In this document: positions 7,957-17,014 of the stretch, piece by piece
Layout: the number at the start of each line of letters is the position of its first letter
How positions within the stretch are numbered: position 1 is the stretch's first letter
NCBI GenBank assembly: GCA_964398195.1
Contig: CAYNLW010000002.1
Location: forward strand, 1-64,000
From: RFPI01 sp964398195
Lineage (GTDB): Bacteria; Pseudomonadota; Gammaproteobacteria; Burkholderiales; Methylophilaceae
DNA length: 64,000 bases
Reading direction: 5' to 3'
Program-made: the position numbers and the translations under genes
The notes under the pieces: model-generated
The model's input: only the letters and a program-made list of their open reading frames with translations
Database searches by the model: none
What the model was told of the DNA's origin: nothing

Positions 7957-10900
7957 ATGAAAGCCTTATTAGACTTATTTAAGCAAGTCACTCAGGAAGA
8001 AGAGTTTGACGCGATTAAGATTGCACTGGCTTCCCCTGAGAAGATTCGGTCTTGGTCTTTTGGTGAAGTAAAAAAACCAGAAACCATTAACTATCGTACT
8101 TTCAAGCCTGAACGTGATGGTTTGTTCTGCGCCAAAATCTTTGGCCCAATTAAAGATTACGAATGTTTGTGCGGCAAATATAAACGCTTAAAACACCGTG
8201 GCGTGATTTGTGAAAAGTGTGGCGTTGAAGTCACCCTGTCCAAAGTGCGTCGTGAGCGCATGGGGCATATTGAGCTGGCTAGCCCAGTCGCCCATATTTG
8301 GTTCCTTAAAAGCTTACCAAGCCGTTTAGGTATGGTGCTTGATATCGCCTTGCGTGATATTGAACGCGTGCTGTACTTCGAAGCCTATATCGTGGTTGAG
8401 CCAGGCATGACACCGCTAACCCGTGGTCAATTACTGACTGAAGATGACTATCTCACCAAAGTTGAAGAGTTTGGTGATGAGTTCCAAGCGGTGATGGGTG
8501 CTGAAGGTGTGCGTGAGTTATTGCGCACGATGGATATCCATAACGAAATCGAAAATCTACGCAAAGAACTGAGTGAGACTGGTTCCGAAGCCAAGATTAA
8601 GAAAATTGCTAAGCGTCTAAAAGTGCTAGAAGCATTCCAAAAATCAGGCATTAAACCTGAGTGGATGATTCTAGAAGTGTTGCCGGTGTTGCCACCAGAG
8701 TTGCGCCCATTGGTGCCTTTGGATGGTGGCCGTTTCGCCACTTCAGACTTAAACGATTTGTATCGTCGAGTGATTAACCGTAACAATCGTTTAAAACGCT
8801 TATTGGATTTGAAAGCGCCAGAAATCATCGTACGCAATGAAAAACGTATGTTGCAAGAAGCGGTGGATTCCTTATTAGACAATGGCCGTCGTGGCAAGGT
8901 GATGACAGGTGCGAATAAGCGTCCGTTAAAATCTCTCGCTGACATGATTAAAGGCAAGGGTGGTCGTTTCCGTCAAAACCTATTGGGTAAACGTGTCGAT
9001 TATTCTGGTCGTTCAGTGATCGTGGTTGGCCCACAGCTAAAACTGCATCAATGCGGTTTGCCTAAGAAAATGGCGTTGGAATTATTCAAGCCATTTATCT
9101 TCCATAAATTAGAAGGTCTAGGCTTAGCTACCACCATTAAAGCCGCCAAGAAGAAAGTTGAAGAGGAAGGACCAGAAGTATGGGATATCCTTGAAGACGT
9201 GATTCGTGAGCATCCAGTATTGCTGAACCGTGCGCCTACTTTGCACCGCTTGGGTATTCAAGCGTTTGAGCCGGTGCTAATTGAAGGTAAAGCGATTCAG
9301 TTGCACCCATTGGTGTGTGCCGCCTTTAACGCCGACTTTGACGGTGACCAAATGGCCGTGCACGTGCCGCTTAGCTTAGAAGCGCAAATGGAAGCCCGCA
9401 CTTTGATGTTGGCCTCCAATAACGTGTTATCCCCTGCCAATGGCGAGCCGATTATCGTGCCTTCGCAAGATATCGTGCTAGGTTTGTACTATATGACACG
9501 TGAGAAGCTGGCCGCTAAAGGTGAAGGCATGTACTTCGCTGACGTGTCTGAAATCCAGCGTGCTTATGCGATAGGGGCAGTTGACCTACACGCCAAGGTA
9601 AGCGTGCGTATCAGAGAATTTGATTTGGAATTAGACGGCAGCAAGCACGAGAAAATCACCCGCTATGAAACCACCGTGGGCCGTGCATTGTTATCCGAAA
9701 TTCTGCCTGCAGGCTTGCCATTTAGCTTAATTGACAAGGCGCTTAAGAAGAAAGAAATTTCTCGCCTAATCAACGCTGGCTTCCGCAAAGTGGGCATACG
9801 TGAAACTGTAATCTTGGCAGATAAATTAATGAGCATGGGTTATGCCTATGCGACTCGTGCAGGTATCTCTATCAGCATCAACGATATGTTGGTGCCGCCA
9901 GAAAAAGCACAATTAATCGCTGCCGCAGAATCCGAAGTGAAAGAAATTGAAGATCAATATGTTTCAGGCTTGGTGACCCAAGGGGAACGCTACAACAAGG
10001 TAGTGGATATCTGGGGTCGTGCCGGCGATAAAGTGGCGGATGCCATGATGAAACAATTGAAAGAAGAGCCTGTGCTATCGCCTGATGGCCAGCAACTTAA
10101 CGACAAAGACGGCAAACCTATGCGTCAAGAGTCTTTCAATGCTATTTATATGATGGCTGACTCTGGCGCCCGTGGTTCTGCCGCTCAGGTGCGTCAGTTA
10201 GCTGGTATGCGCGGTTTGATGGCAAAACCAGATGGTTCCATTATTGAGACACCAATTACCGCTAACTTCCGTGATGGTTTAAATGTGTTGCAATACTTTA
10301 TTTCCACGCACGGTGCGCGTAAGGGTTTGGCAGATACTGCTTTGAAGACGGCTAACTCAGGTTACCTCACCCGTCGCTTGGTCGATGTTACCCAAGACTT
10401 AGTGGTCACCGAGCATGACTGCGGTACCACCGAGGGACTGGTGACCAAAGCCTTGGTCAAGGGTGGCGAGGTGGTTGAGCCATTGCACGATCGTATTCTA
10501 GGTCGTACTGCGGCTTTGGATATCTTGCACCCAGAAACACAAGAAGTGATTTATCCAGCAGGTACTTTGCTCAACGAAGACGAAGTAGAACGCATAGATG
10601 AGTTGGGGATTGATGAAGTCAAAGTGCGTACAGCGCTGACTTGCGATACTCGTTATGGCATTTGTGCTAAATGTTACGGTCGCGATTTAGGTCGCGGTAA
10701 GTTGATTAATATGGGTGAGGCAGTGGGTGTTATCGCTGCCCAGTCCATCGGTGAGCCAGGCACTCAGTTGACCATGCGTACATTCCACATCGGTGGTGCG
10801 GTATCGCGTGCAGCTTCTGTCAGCCAAGTGGAAAGTAAATCCAACGGTACCATCAGCTTCTCCTCTACCATGCGTTACGTCACCAATACCCGCAAAGAGC

Positions 10901-12207
10901 AGGTAGTGATTTCGCGTAATGGCGAGGCTATCGTGTTAGATGACAATGGTCGTGAACGTGAGCGTCATAAGATTCCTTATGGTGCTACCTTGACTGTGCA
11001 AGATGGTAAGCCGGTTAAAGCAGGTCAGCCGATCGCCACATGGGATCCGCATACTCGTCCGATTATTACTGAGTATGCCGGTCGTGTGAAATTTGAAAAC
11101 GTTGAAGAAGGTATCACTGTTGCCAAGCAGATTGATGAAGTAACAGGCTTGTCCTCCTTGGTGGTGATTGATCCTAAGCAGCGTGCCGGTCAAAGCAAAG
11201 GTTTGCGTCCACAGGTGAAACTGTTAGACGCCAATGGCAATGAAGTGAAAGTATCAGGCAGCGATGCGTCAGTTAATGTGACCTTCCAATTGGGTTGCAT
11301 TATTACCGTTAAGGATGGACAAGAGGTAGGTGTCGGTGAAGTATTGGCGCGTATCCCACAAGAGTCTTCCAAAACGCGTGATATTACCGGCGGTTTGCCG
11401 CGTGTAGCTGAGCTGTTTGAAGCACGTTCGCCTAAAGACGCCGGTATGTTGGCAGAAATCACTGGTACCATTTCTTTCGGTAAAGATACCAAAGGTAAGC
11501 AGCGTCTGATCATTACTGATTTAGACGGGGTGACCAATGAATATCTTATCCCTAAAGATAAGCACGTGACTGTGCATGACGGTCAAGTGGTCACCAAGGG
11601 TGAGAGCATTGTGGACGGCCCAGCTGATCCACAAGATATCTTGCGCTTGCAAGGTCGCGAGGCTTTAGCACGCTACATTATTGATGAAGTGCAAGATGTT
11701 TACCGCTTACAAGGGGTGAAGATTAACGACAAGCACATCGAAGTGATTGTAAGACAGATGTTGCGTCGCGTACGTATCACAGATGCAGGTGATACTAGCT
11801 TTATCATGGGTGAACAAGTCGAACGCGCCGATGTATTGACAGAAAATGAAAAAGTGGTGGCTGAGAATAAACGCCCAGCCAGCTATGAGTATGTCTTACT
11901 TGGTATTACCAAGGCATCGTTATCCACAGATTCGTTTATTTCTGCGGCTTCCTTCCAGGAAACCACCCGCGTACTTACCGAAGCTGCCATCCTTGGCAAG
12001 CGCGACGATTTGCGTGGTTTGAAAGAAAACGTCATCGTGGGTCGTTTGATTCCAGCCGGTACAGGTCTGGCTTATCACGAAACGCGCAAGCGTGGCGGGG
12101 TAACAGAGCAAGCGCCTGTGCAAGCTGAAATGGAAGCGACGGATATGTCTGCTGCACCAGCGTCAGAATTGCCCGAATCAGAGGCAGGAAACACTGAGAT
12201 AGCTTGA
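7957..12207 (+). CDS. rpoC: DNA-directed RNA polymerase subunit beta'
   Basis: 1416 residues, complete. The N-terminal zinc ribbon CLCGKYKRLKHRGVICEKCG is present, as is the catalytic NADFDGDQ motif at residues 458-465, whose three aspartates (460, 462, 464) hold the catalytic magnesium. A second zinc site CDTRYGICAKCYG lies near residue 890. The beta' trigger loop and bridge helix region (ANSGYLTRRLVDV) are intact. The Shine-Dalgarno AAGGAG is well placed. The stop codon overlaps the -35 box of the next promoter. Confidence 0.99.
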   Translation: MKALLDLFKQVTQEEEFDAIKIALASPEKIRSWSFGEVKKPETINYRTFKPERDGLFCAKIFGPIKDYECLCGKYKRLKHRGVICEKCGVEVTLSKVRRERMGHIELASPVAHIWFLKSLPSRLGMVLDIALRDIERVLYFEAYIVVEPGMTPLTRGQLLTEDDYLTKVEEFGDEFQAVMGAEGVRELLRTMDIHNEIENLRKELSETGSEAKIKKIAKRLKVLEAFQKSGIKPEWMILEVLPVLPPELRPLVPLDGGRFATSDLNDLYRRVINRNNRLKRLLDLKAPEIIVRNEKRMLQEAVDSLLDNGRRGKVMTGANKRPLKSLADMIKGKGGRFRQNLLGKRVDYSGRSVIVVGPQLKLHQCGLPKKMALELFKPFIFHKLEGLGLATTIKAAKKKVEEEGPEVWDILEDVIREHPVLLNRAPTLHRLGIQAFEPVLIEGKAIQLHPLVCAAFNADFDGDQMAVHVPLSLEAQMEARTLMLASNNVLSPANGEPIIVPSQDIVLGLYYMTREKLAAKGEGMYFADVSEIQRAYAIGAVDLHAKVSVRIREFDLELDGSKHEKITRYETTVGRALLSEILPAGLPFSLIDKALKKKEISRLINAGFRKVGIRETVILADKLMSMGYAYATRAGISISINDMLVPPEKAQLIAAAESEVKEIEDQYVSGLVTQGERYNKVVDIWGRAGDKVADAMMKQLKEEPVLSPDGQQLNDKDGKPMRQESFNAIYMMADSGARGSAAQVRQLAGMRGLMAKPDGSIIETPITANFRDGLNVLQYFISTHGARKGLADTALKTANSGYLTRRLVDVTQDLVVTEHDCGTTEGLVTKALVKGGEVVEPLHDRILGRTAALDILHPETQEVIYPAGTLLNEDEVERIDELGIDEVKVRTALTCDTRYGICAKCYGRDLGRGKLINMGEAVGVIAAQSIGEPGTQLTMRTFHIGGAVSRAASVSQVESKSNGTISFSSTMRYVTNTRKEQVVISRNGEAIVLDDNGRERERHKIPYGATLTVQDGKPVKAGQPIATWDPHTRPIITEYAGRVKFENVEEGITVAKQIDEVTGLSSLVVIDPKQRAGQSKGLRPQVKLLDANGNEVKVSGSDASVNVTFQLGCIITVKDGQEVGVGEVLARIPQESSKTRDITGGLPRVAELFEARSPKDAGMLAEITGTISFGKDTKGKQRLIITDLDGVTNEYLIPKDKHVTVHDGQVVTKGESIVDGPADPQDILRLQGREALARYIIDEVQDVYRLQGVKINDKHIEVIVRQMLRRVRITDAGDTSFIMGEQVERADVLTENEKVVAENKRPASYEYVLLGITKASLSTDSFISAASFQETTRVLTEAAILGKRDDLRGLKENVIVGRLIPAGTGLAYHETRKRGGVTEQAPVQAEMEATDMSAAPASELPESEAGNTEIA

Positions 12208-12232
12208 CATAAAACCCAACGCTAAATAGAAT
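12204..12232 (+). promoter_or_regulatory. Sigma70 promoter of the str group (rpsL)
   Basis: TTGACA at 12204-12209, a 17-bp spacer, and TAGAAT at 12227-12232: a consensus -35, one mismatch in the -10 and ideal spacing. The -35 overlaps the rpoC stop codon. Transcription would start near 12239 and give a leader of about 50 nt that begins with a hairpin. Confidence 0.8.
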
Positions 12233-12243
12233 GTTATGTTTTT

Positions 12244-12275
12244 CGGGATGGCCTTTTCGCCGTCCCGTACTTTTT
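12244..12275 (+). terminator. Hairpin plus U tract between rpoC and rpsL
   Basis: CGGGATGGC (12244-12252) pairs with GCCGTCCCG (12259-12267) around CTTTTC and is followed by TACTTTTT. It would end part of the rpoBC transcripts. Because the promoter at 12204 fires just upstream, it also lies in the rpsL leader and may attenuate the str group. Confidence 0.7.
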
Positions 12276-12290
12276 ACAGGATTTAAGGTT

Positions 12291-12668
12291 ATGCCAACCA
12301 TCAACCAATTAGTGCGCAAACCGCGCCAAAAAGTAGTGACAAAAAGCAAGGTGCCAGCGCTTGAGAGCTGTCCTCAAAAGCGTGGTGTTTGTACTCGCGT
12401 GTACACCACAACACCTAAAAAACCTAACTCTGCTTTGCGTAAAGTGGCAAAAGTTCGCCTCACCAATGGCTATGAAGTGATTAGCTATATCGGCGGTGAA
12501 GGCCACAACCTGCAAGAGCACAGTGTGGTATTGATTCGTGGCGGTCGTGTTAAGGACTTGCCAGGTGTGCGTTACCACATGGTGCGTGGTAGCTTGGATA
12601 CTGCTGGAGTTAAAGATCGTAAACAATCTCGCTCCAAGTATGGTGCTAAGAGACCTAAAGAGGCTTAA
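12291..12668 (+). CDS. rpsL: 30S ribosomal protein S12
   Basis: 125 residues, starting MPTINQLVRKPRQK at ATG 12291; an upstream extension in the same frame would cover the leader hairpin and is rejected. S12 sits at the decoding centre and controls accuracy. The streptomycin-determining lysines are wild type (K43 in TTPKKPNSALRK and K88 in RVKDLPG), as is D89, the site methylthiolated by RimO in many bacteria. First gene of the str group with rpsG, fusA and tuf. Confidence 0.98.
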   Translation: MPTINQLVRKPRQKVVTKSKVPALESCPQKRGVCTRVYTTTPKKPNSALRKVAKVRLTNGYEVISYIGGEGHNLQEHSVVLIRGGRVKDLPGVRYHMVRGSLDTAGVKDRKQSRSKYGAKRPKEA

Positions 12669-12697
12669 TTAAAGCCGCAAGATAGAGGAATAGATAA

Positions 12698-13168
12698 ATG
12701 CCAAGACGTAGAGAAGTCCCCAAACGCCACATCCTGCCTGATCCAAAATTCGGTAGTCAGGAAGTTTCTAAATTTGTAAACGTGCTGATGACTGGCGGTA
12801 AGAAGTCAGTTGCTGAACGCATTTTATATGGTGCATTTGACCAAGTGTCACAAAAGAGCGGCAAAGACGCGCTGGAAGTGTTCACTTTGGCGATTAACAA
12901 CCTACGTCCTGTGGTCGAGGTAAAGAGTCGCCGTGTCGGTGGTGCTAACTACCAAGTGCCTGTAGAAGTGCGTCCAAGCCGCCGTAGCGCTTTGGCGATG
13001 CGTTGGTTGCGTGATGCAGCGCGTAAACGTGGTGAAAAATCCATGGACTTGCGTTTGGCTGCTGAAATGGTTGAGGCCTCTGAGGGCCGTGGGTCTGCGA
13101 TGAAAAAGCGTGAAGAAGTTCACCGTATGGCAGAAGCTAACAAAGCATTCTCTCATTTCCGTTTCTAA
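12698..13168 (+). CDS. rpsG: 30S ribosomal protein S7
   Basis: 156 residues starting MPRRREVPKRHILPDPKFGS, full length. S7 is the primary binder and assembly organiser of the 16S rRNA 3' major domain, at the head of the small subunit near the E site. In E. coli, S7 represses the str mRNA by binding between rpsL and rpsG; here that gap is 29 nt. Shine-Dalgarno AGAGGAA precedes the ATG. Confidence 0.98.
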   Translation: MPRRREVPKRHILPDPKFGSQEVSKFVNVLMTGGKKSVAERILYGAFDQVSQKSGKDALEVFTLAINNLRPVVEVKSRRVGGANYQVPVEVRPSRRSALAMRWLRDAARKRGEKSMDLRLAAEMVEASEGRGSAMKKREEVHRMAEANKAFSHFRF

Positions 13169-13198
13169 TTTAACTGAATTACTAAGAAGGTACTCGCT

Positions 13199-15292
13199 GT
13201 GGCTCGTAAAACTCCAATTGAACGTTACCGTAATATCGGTATTAGTGCGCACATTGACGCTGGTAAAACCACGACAACTGAGCGTATTCTTTATTACACC
13301 GGTGTCAACCACAAAATCGGTGAGGTGCATGATGGCGCCGCTACGATGGACTGGATGGAGCAAGAGCAAGAGCGTGGTATCACCATCACTTCTGCTGCTA
13401 CCACTTGTTTCTGGAAAGGCATGGACAATGCGCGTGCTGAACACAGATTCAATATTATTGATACCCCAGGACACGTAGACTTCACCATTGAAGTTGAGCG
13501 TTCCATGCGCGTACTAGATGGCGCATGTATGGTGTATTGCGCAGTGGGTGGTGTACAGCCTCAGTCTGAAACAGTATGGCGTCAGGCCAACAAATACAAA
13601 GTGCCACGTTTGGCATTCGTAAACAAAATGGACCGTTCCGGTGCCGATTTCTTTAAAGTGGTTGAGCAAATGCGCAAGCGCTTAAAAGCCAATCCAGTGC
13701 CTATCGTGATCCCTATCGGTAAAGAAGACACATTTACTGGTGTGGTTGACCTGATCAAAATGAAGGCCATTTTCTGGGATGAAGCTTCACAAGGAATGAA
13801 GTTTGATTACCGTGATATTCCTGCAGACTTAGTGGATACAGCCAAAGAGTGGCGTGAATCCATGTTGGAAGCAGCTGCTGAAGCCAACGAAGAATTAATG
13901 AACAAATACCTAGAATCCGGTGACCTAACTGAAGCCGAGATTATCCAAGGCATACGTATTCGCACTATCGCGACAGAAATCCAACCGATGTTATGTGGTA
14001 CAGCCTTTAAGAACAAAGGTGTGCAGCGTATGTTGGACGCCGTCATTGATTTCTTGCCATCTCCAGTGGATATCCCTGATGTGCAAGGCGAAGATGAAAG
14101 TGGCAAGCCAGTTTCTCGTAAAGCCGACGACGCTGAAGGCTTCTCAGCCTTGGCATTCAAATTAATGACAGACCCATTCGTAGGTCAGTTAACTTTTATT
14201 CGTGTTTACTCCGGTGTATTGAAAAAGGGTGATACCGTTTACAACTCTGTTAAGGGTCGTAAAGAGCGTATTGGCCGTATCGTGCAGATGCACGCTAACA
14301 ACCGCGAAGAAGTGGACGAAGTATTGGCAGGTGATATCGCCGCTTGTATCGGTTTGAAAGATGTCACTACAGGCGAATCTCTGTGTGCGCCAGAAAAACC
14401 AATTATCCTCGAGCGTATGGTATTCCCAGAGCCGGTTATTCACGTAGCGGTTGAGCCCAAAACCAAGAGTGACCAAGAAAAGATGGGTTTAGCCTTGGGT
14501 CGATTAGCACAAGAAGATCCTTCTTTCCGCGTGCGTTCTGATGAAGAATCCGGCCAGACGATTATCTCTGGCATGGGTGAGTTGCACTTGGATATTATCG
14601 TTGATCGTATGAAGCGTGAATTTGGTGTTGAGGCCAGCGTTGGTGCTCCTCAAGTTGCCTATCGTGAAGCGATTAAGAAGAAAGTTGAAGTGGAAGGTAA
14701 ATTCGTTAAGCAATCCGGTGGTAAAGGTCAATACGGTCACGTATGGATCACCATGGAGCCTAACGATGCAGGTAAAGGCTTTGAGTTTGTCGATCAAATC
14801 AAAGGCGGTACCGTGCCTCGCGAATTTATTCCAGCAGTAGAAAAAGGTTTGTTAGAAACCATTCCAAGTGGTGTTTTAGCAGGCTTCCCAGTGGTTGACG
14901 TGAAAGTCACATTGTTTGATGGTTCATACCATGATGTTGACTCCAACGAAAACGCCTTTAAGATGGCTGCCTCCATGGCATTCAAAGACGGTATGCGTAA
15001 AGCCGACCCAATCTTGCTAGAGCCTATTATGTCTGTGGAAATCGAAACTCCAGAAGACTATATGGGTGATGTGATGGGTGACTTGTCATCTCGTCGTGGC
15101 GTGATTCAAGGGATGGAAGATATGGCCAGCGGTGGTAAAGCAATTAAAGCCGAAGTGCCGTTGTCAGAGATGTTTGGTTACGCAACAACAGTACGTTCTC
15201 TTTCTCAGGGGCGTGCAAGCTACACAATGGAATTTAAGCACTATGCAGAAGCACCGAGAAACGTTGCTGAAGCAGTGATGAACAAGAAATAA
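13199..15292 (+). CDS. fusA: Elongation factor G
   Basis: 697 residues starting at GTG 13199 (MARKTPIERYRNIGISAHIDAGKTT). EF-G is the GTPase that drives translocation and, with RRF, recycles ribosomes. The P-loop AHIDAGKT (residues 17-24), switch II DTPGHVDF and base-specificity NKMD are intact. Domains II to V follow, including the domain IV tip region near GKGQYGHV. The GTG start with a short AAGAAGG Shine-Dalgarno is unusual for such a highly expressed gene, but no alternative ATG gives the conserved N-terminus. Confidence 0.98.
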   Translation: MARKTPIERYRNIGISAHIDAGKTTTTERILYYTGVNHKIGEVHDGAATMDWMEQEQERGITITSAATTCFWKGMDNARAEHRFNIIDTPGHVDFTIEVERSMRVLDGACMVYCAVGGVQPQSETVWRQANKYKVPRLAFVNKMDRSGADFFKVVEQMRKRLKANPVPIVIPIGKEDTFTGVVDLIKMKAIFWDEASQGMKFDYRDIPADLVDTAKEWRESMLEAAAEANEELMNKYLESGDLTEAEIIQGIRIRTIATEIQPMLCGTAFKNKGVQRMLDAVIDFLPSPVDIPDVQGEDESGKPVSRKADDAEGFSALAFKLMTDPFVGQLTFIRVYSGVLKKGDTVYNSVKGRKERIGRIVQMHANNREEVDEVLAGDIAACIGLKDVTTGESLCAPEKPIILERMVFPEPVIHVAVEPKTKSDQEKMGLALGRLAQEDPSFRVRSDEESGQTIISGMGELHLDIIVDRMKREFGVEASVGAPQVAYREAIKKKVEVEGKFVKQSGGKGQYGHVWITMEPNDAGKGFEFVDQIKGGTVPREFIPAVEKGLLETIPSGVLAGFPVVDVKVTLFDGSYHDVDSNENAFKMAASMAFKDGMRKADPILLEPIMSVEIETPEDYMGDVMGDLSSRRGVIQGMEDMASGGKAIKAEVPLSEMFGYATTVRSLSQGRASYTMEFKHYAEAPRNVAEAVMNKK

Positions 15293-15337
15293 TTCATTAC
15301 AACCCTAATTTAGAGACTAGTACAAAGGAAGAGAAAA

Positions 15338-16528
15338 ATGGCGAAAGGCAAATTTGAACGTACCAAGCCACACGTGAACGTTGGTACGATTGGTCACGTT
15401 GACCATGGCAAGACGACGCTAACAGCGGCGATTACAACGATTTTGGCGAAGAAGTTTGGTGGTGAAGCTAAGGCATACGATCAAATTGATGCGGCGCCAG
15501 AAGAGAAGGCACGTGGTATTACGATTAATACTGCGCACGTAGAGTATGAGACAGCGACGCGTCACTATGCGCACGTTGACTGCCCAGGCCACGCTGACTA
15601 TGTGAAGAACATGATTACTGGTGCTGCGCAGATGGACGGAGCGATTTTGGTTTGTTCCGCTGCTGATGGTCCTATGCCACAGACACGCGAGCACATTTTG
15701 TTAGCACGCCAAGTGGGTGTGCCATACATTGTGGTGTTTTTGAACAAAGCGGACATGGTGGATGATGCTGAGTTATTGGAATTGGTTGAAATGGAAGTGC
15801 GTGACTTGTTATCCAAGTATGACTTCCCTGGTGATGACACGCCGATTATCAAGGGTTCAGCTAAGTTGGCATTGGAAGGTGATCAATCTGAGATTGGTGA
15901 GCCATCGATTTTCCGTTTGGCTGATGCATTAGATTCTTACATTCCTACACCGGAGCGTGCGATTGATGGCGCGTTCTTGATGCCTGTAGAGGATGTATTC
16001 TCGATTTCTGGTCGTGGTACTGTAGTGACAGGTCGTGTAGAGCGCGGCATTGTTAAGGTAGGCGATGAGATTGAGATTGTTGGTTTGAAGGCGACATTGA
16101 AGACGACTTGTACTGGTGTTGAGATGTTCCGTAAGTTGTTGGATCAAGGTCAAGCTGGTGACAACGTTGGTGTGTTGTTACGTGGTACTAAGCGTGAAGA
16201 AGTTGAGCGTGGTCAAGTATTGGCTAAGCCAGGTTCAATTACGCCACATACAAAGTTCACTGCAGAGATTTACGTATTGGGTAAAGATGAAGGTGGTCGT
16301 CATACGCCATTCTTTAACGGCTATCGTCCACAGTTTTACTTCCGTACAACGGATGTAACGGGTGCGGTAGAGTTGCCGGCCGGCACTGAGATGGTGATGC
16401 CTGGTGATAACGTATCGATTACTGTGCAGTTGATTGCACCGATTGCGATGGAAGAAGGTTTGCGCTTTGCGATTCGTGAAGGCGGCCGTACCGTTGGTGC
16501 CGGTGTTGTAGCAAAAATTATTGAATAA
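15338..16528 (+). CDS. tuf: Elongation factor Tu (complete copy)
   Basis: 396 residues. The G1 motif GHVDHGKT is at 19-26, followed by DCPGHADY and NKAD. The end is identical to the copy that closes at position 53, which points to gene conversion between the two copies. Codon use differs from the neighbours: by hand count 17 of 22 lysines are AAG, whereas fusA next to it mostly uses AAA. Shine-Dalgarno AAAGGAAG. It is the last gene of the str group before a hairpin and rpsJ. Confidence 0.99.
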   Translation: MAKGKFERTKPHVNVGTIGHVDHGKTTLTAAITTILAKKFGGEAKAYDQIDAAPEEKARGITINTAHVEYETATRHYAHVDCPGHADYVKNMITGAAQMDGAILVCSAADGPMPQTREHILLARQVGVPYIVVFLNKADMVDDAELLELVEMEVRDLLSKYDFPGDDTPIIKGSAKLALEGDQSEIGEPSIFRLADALDSYIPTPERAIDGAFLMPVEDVFSISGRGTVVTGRVERGIVKVGDEIEIVGLKATLKTTCTGVEMFRKLLDQGQAGDNVGVLLRGTKREEVERGQVLAKPGSITPHTKFTAEIYVLGKDEGGRHTPFFNGYRPQFYFRTTDVTGAVELPAGTEMVMPGDNVSITVQLIAPIAMEEGLRFAIREGGRTVGAGVVAKIIE

Positions 16529-16548
16529 TTGTTATTGATGAAATTAAT

Positions 16549-16577
16549 GGCGGGGGCAACCCCGCCTTTCGTTCTTT
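16549..16577 (+). terminator. tuf-rpsJ hairpin, partial terminator
   Basis: GGCGGGG (16549-16555) and CCCCGCC (16560-16566) close a GCAA tetraloop and are followed by TTTCGTTCTTT. The interrupted U tract suggests a partial terminator between tuf and the S10 group. The rpsJ Shine-Dalgarno follows closely, so rpsJ appears to rely at least partly on readthrough. Confidence 0.7.
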
Positions 16578-16591
16578 AAGAGAGGCTAGAA

Positions 16592-16900
16592 ATGCAAAAT
16601 CAAAAAATTCGTATCCGTTTAAAAGCGTTTGACTATCGTTTAATCGACCAATCAGCGCAGGAAATCGTGGAAACAGCGAAACGCACCGGTGCGGTTGTTA
16701 AAGGCCCAGTGCCACTACCTACCAGAATCGAACGTTTTGACCTTTTGCGTTCACCTCACGTCAACAAAACTTCACGTGACCAGTTCGAAATCCGTACGCA
16801 TCAACGTTTGATGGATATTGTTGACCCAACAGATAAAACCGTTGATGCGCTGATGAAGTTAGATTTGCCAGCTGGCGTTGACGTAGAAATTAAGCTTTAA
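16592..16900 (+). CDS. rpsJ: 30S ribosomal protein S10
   Basis: 102 residues, starting MQNQKIRIRLKAFDYRLID. S10 is a small-subunit head protein and also, as NusE, the partner that connects NusG and NusB to antitermination complexes. It is separated from rplC by 114 nt that contain a strong promoter, so the first gene of the S10 group can be transcribed apart from the rest. Confidence 0.98.
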   Translation: MQNQKIRIRLKAFDYRLIDQSAQEIVETAKRTGAVVKGPVPLPTRIERFDLLRSPHVNKTSRDQFEIRTHQRLMDIVDPTDKTVDALMKLDLPAGVDVEIKL

Positions 16901-16921
16901 AAATACTGACAATTTAATAAG

Positions 16922-16950
16922 TTGTCATGCAGGAGTGAGTTCGGTATAAT
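16922..16950 (+). promoter_or_regulatory. Sigma70 promoter before rplC, with overlapping palindrome
   Basis: TTGTCA (16922-16927), 17-bp spacer, TATAAT (16945-16950): a near-perfect promoter. The -35 is the right arm of the inverted repeat TGACAA (16907-16912), 9 nt, TTGTCA, which could be a repressor or activator site, or a hairpin on readthrough transcripts. The predicted leader (from about 16957) contains a hairpin AAGCTG (16966-16971) with CAGCTT (16984-16989) before the rplC Shine-Dalgarno AAGGAAA. Confidence 0.8.
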
Positions 16951-17014
16951 CCGCGCTCTTTTGTGAAGCTGGTCAATTGTAATCAGCTTTGTAACTAAAT
17001 ATAAGGAAACGATC

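Noticed and set aside
12902..13474. 190-codon antisense frame over rpsG and fusA
   Set aside because: A shadow of two certain genes; Ser/Thr/His-rich composition typical of antisense frames and no start signals.
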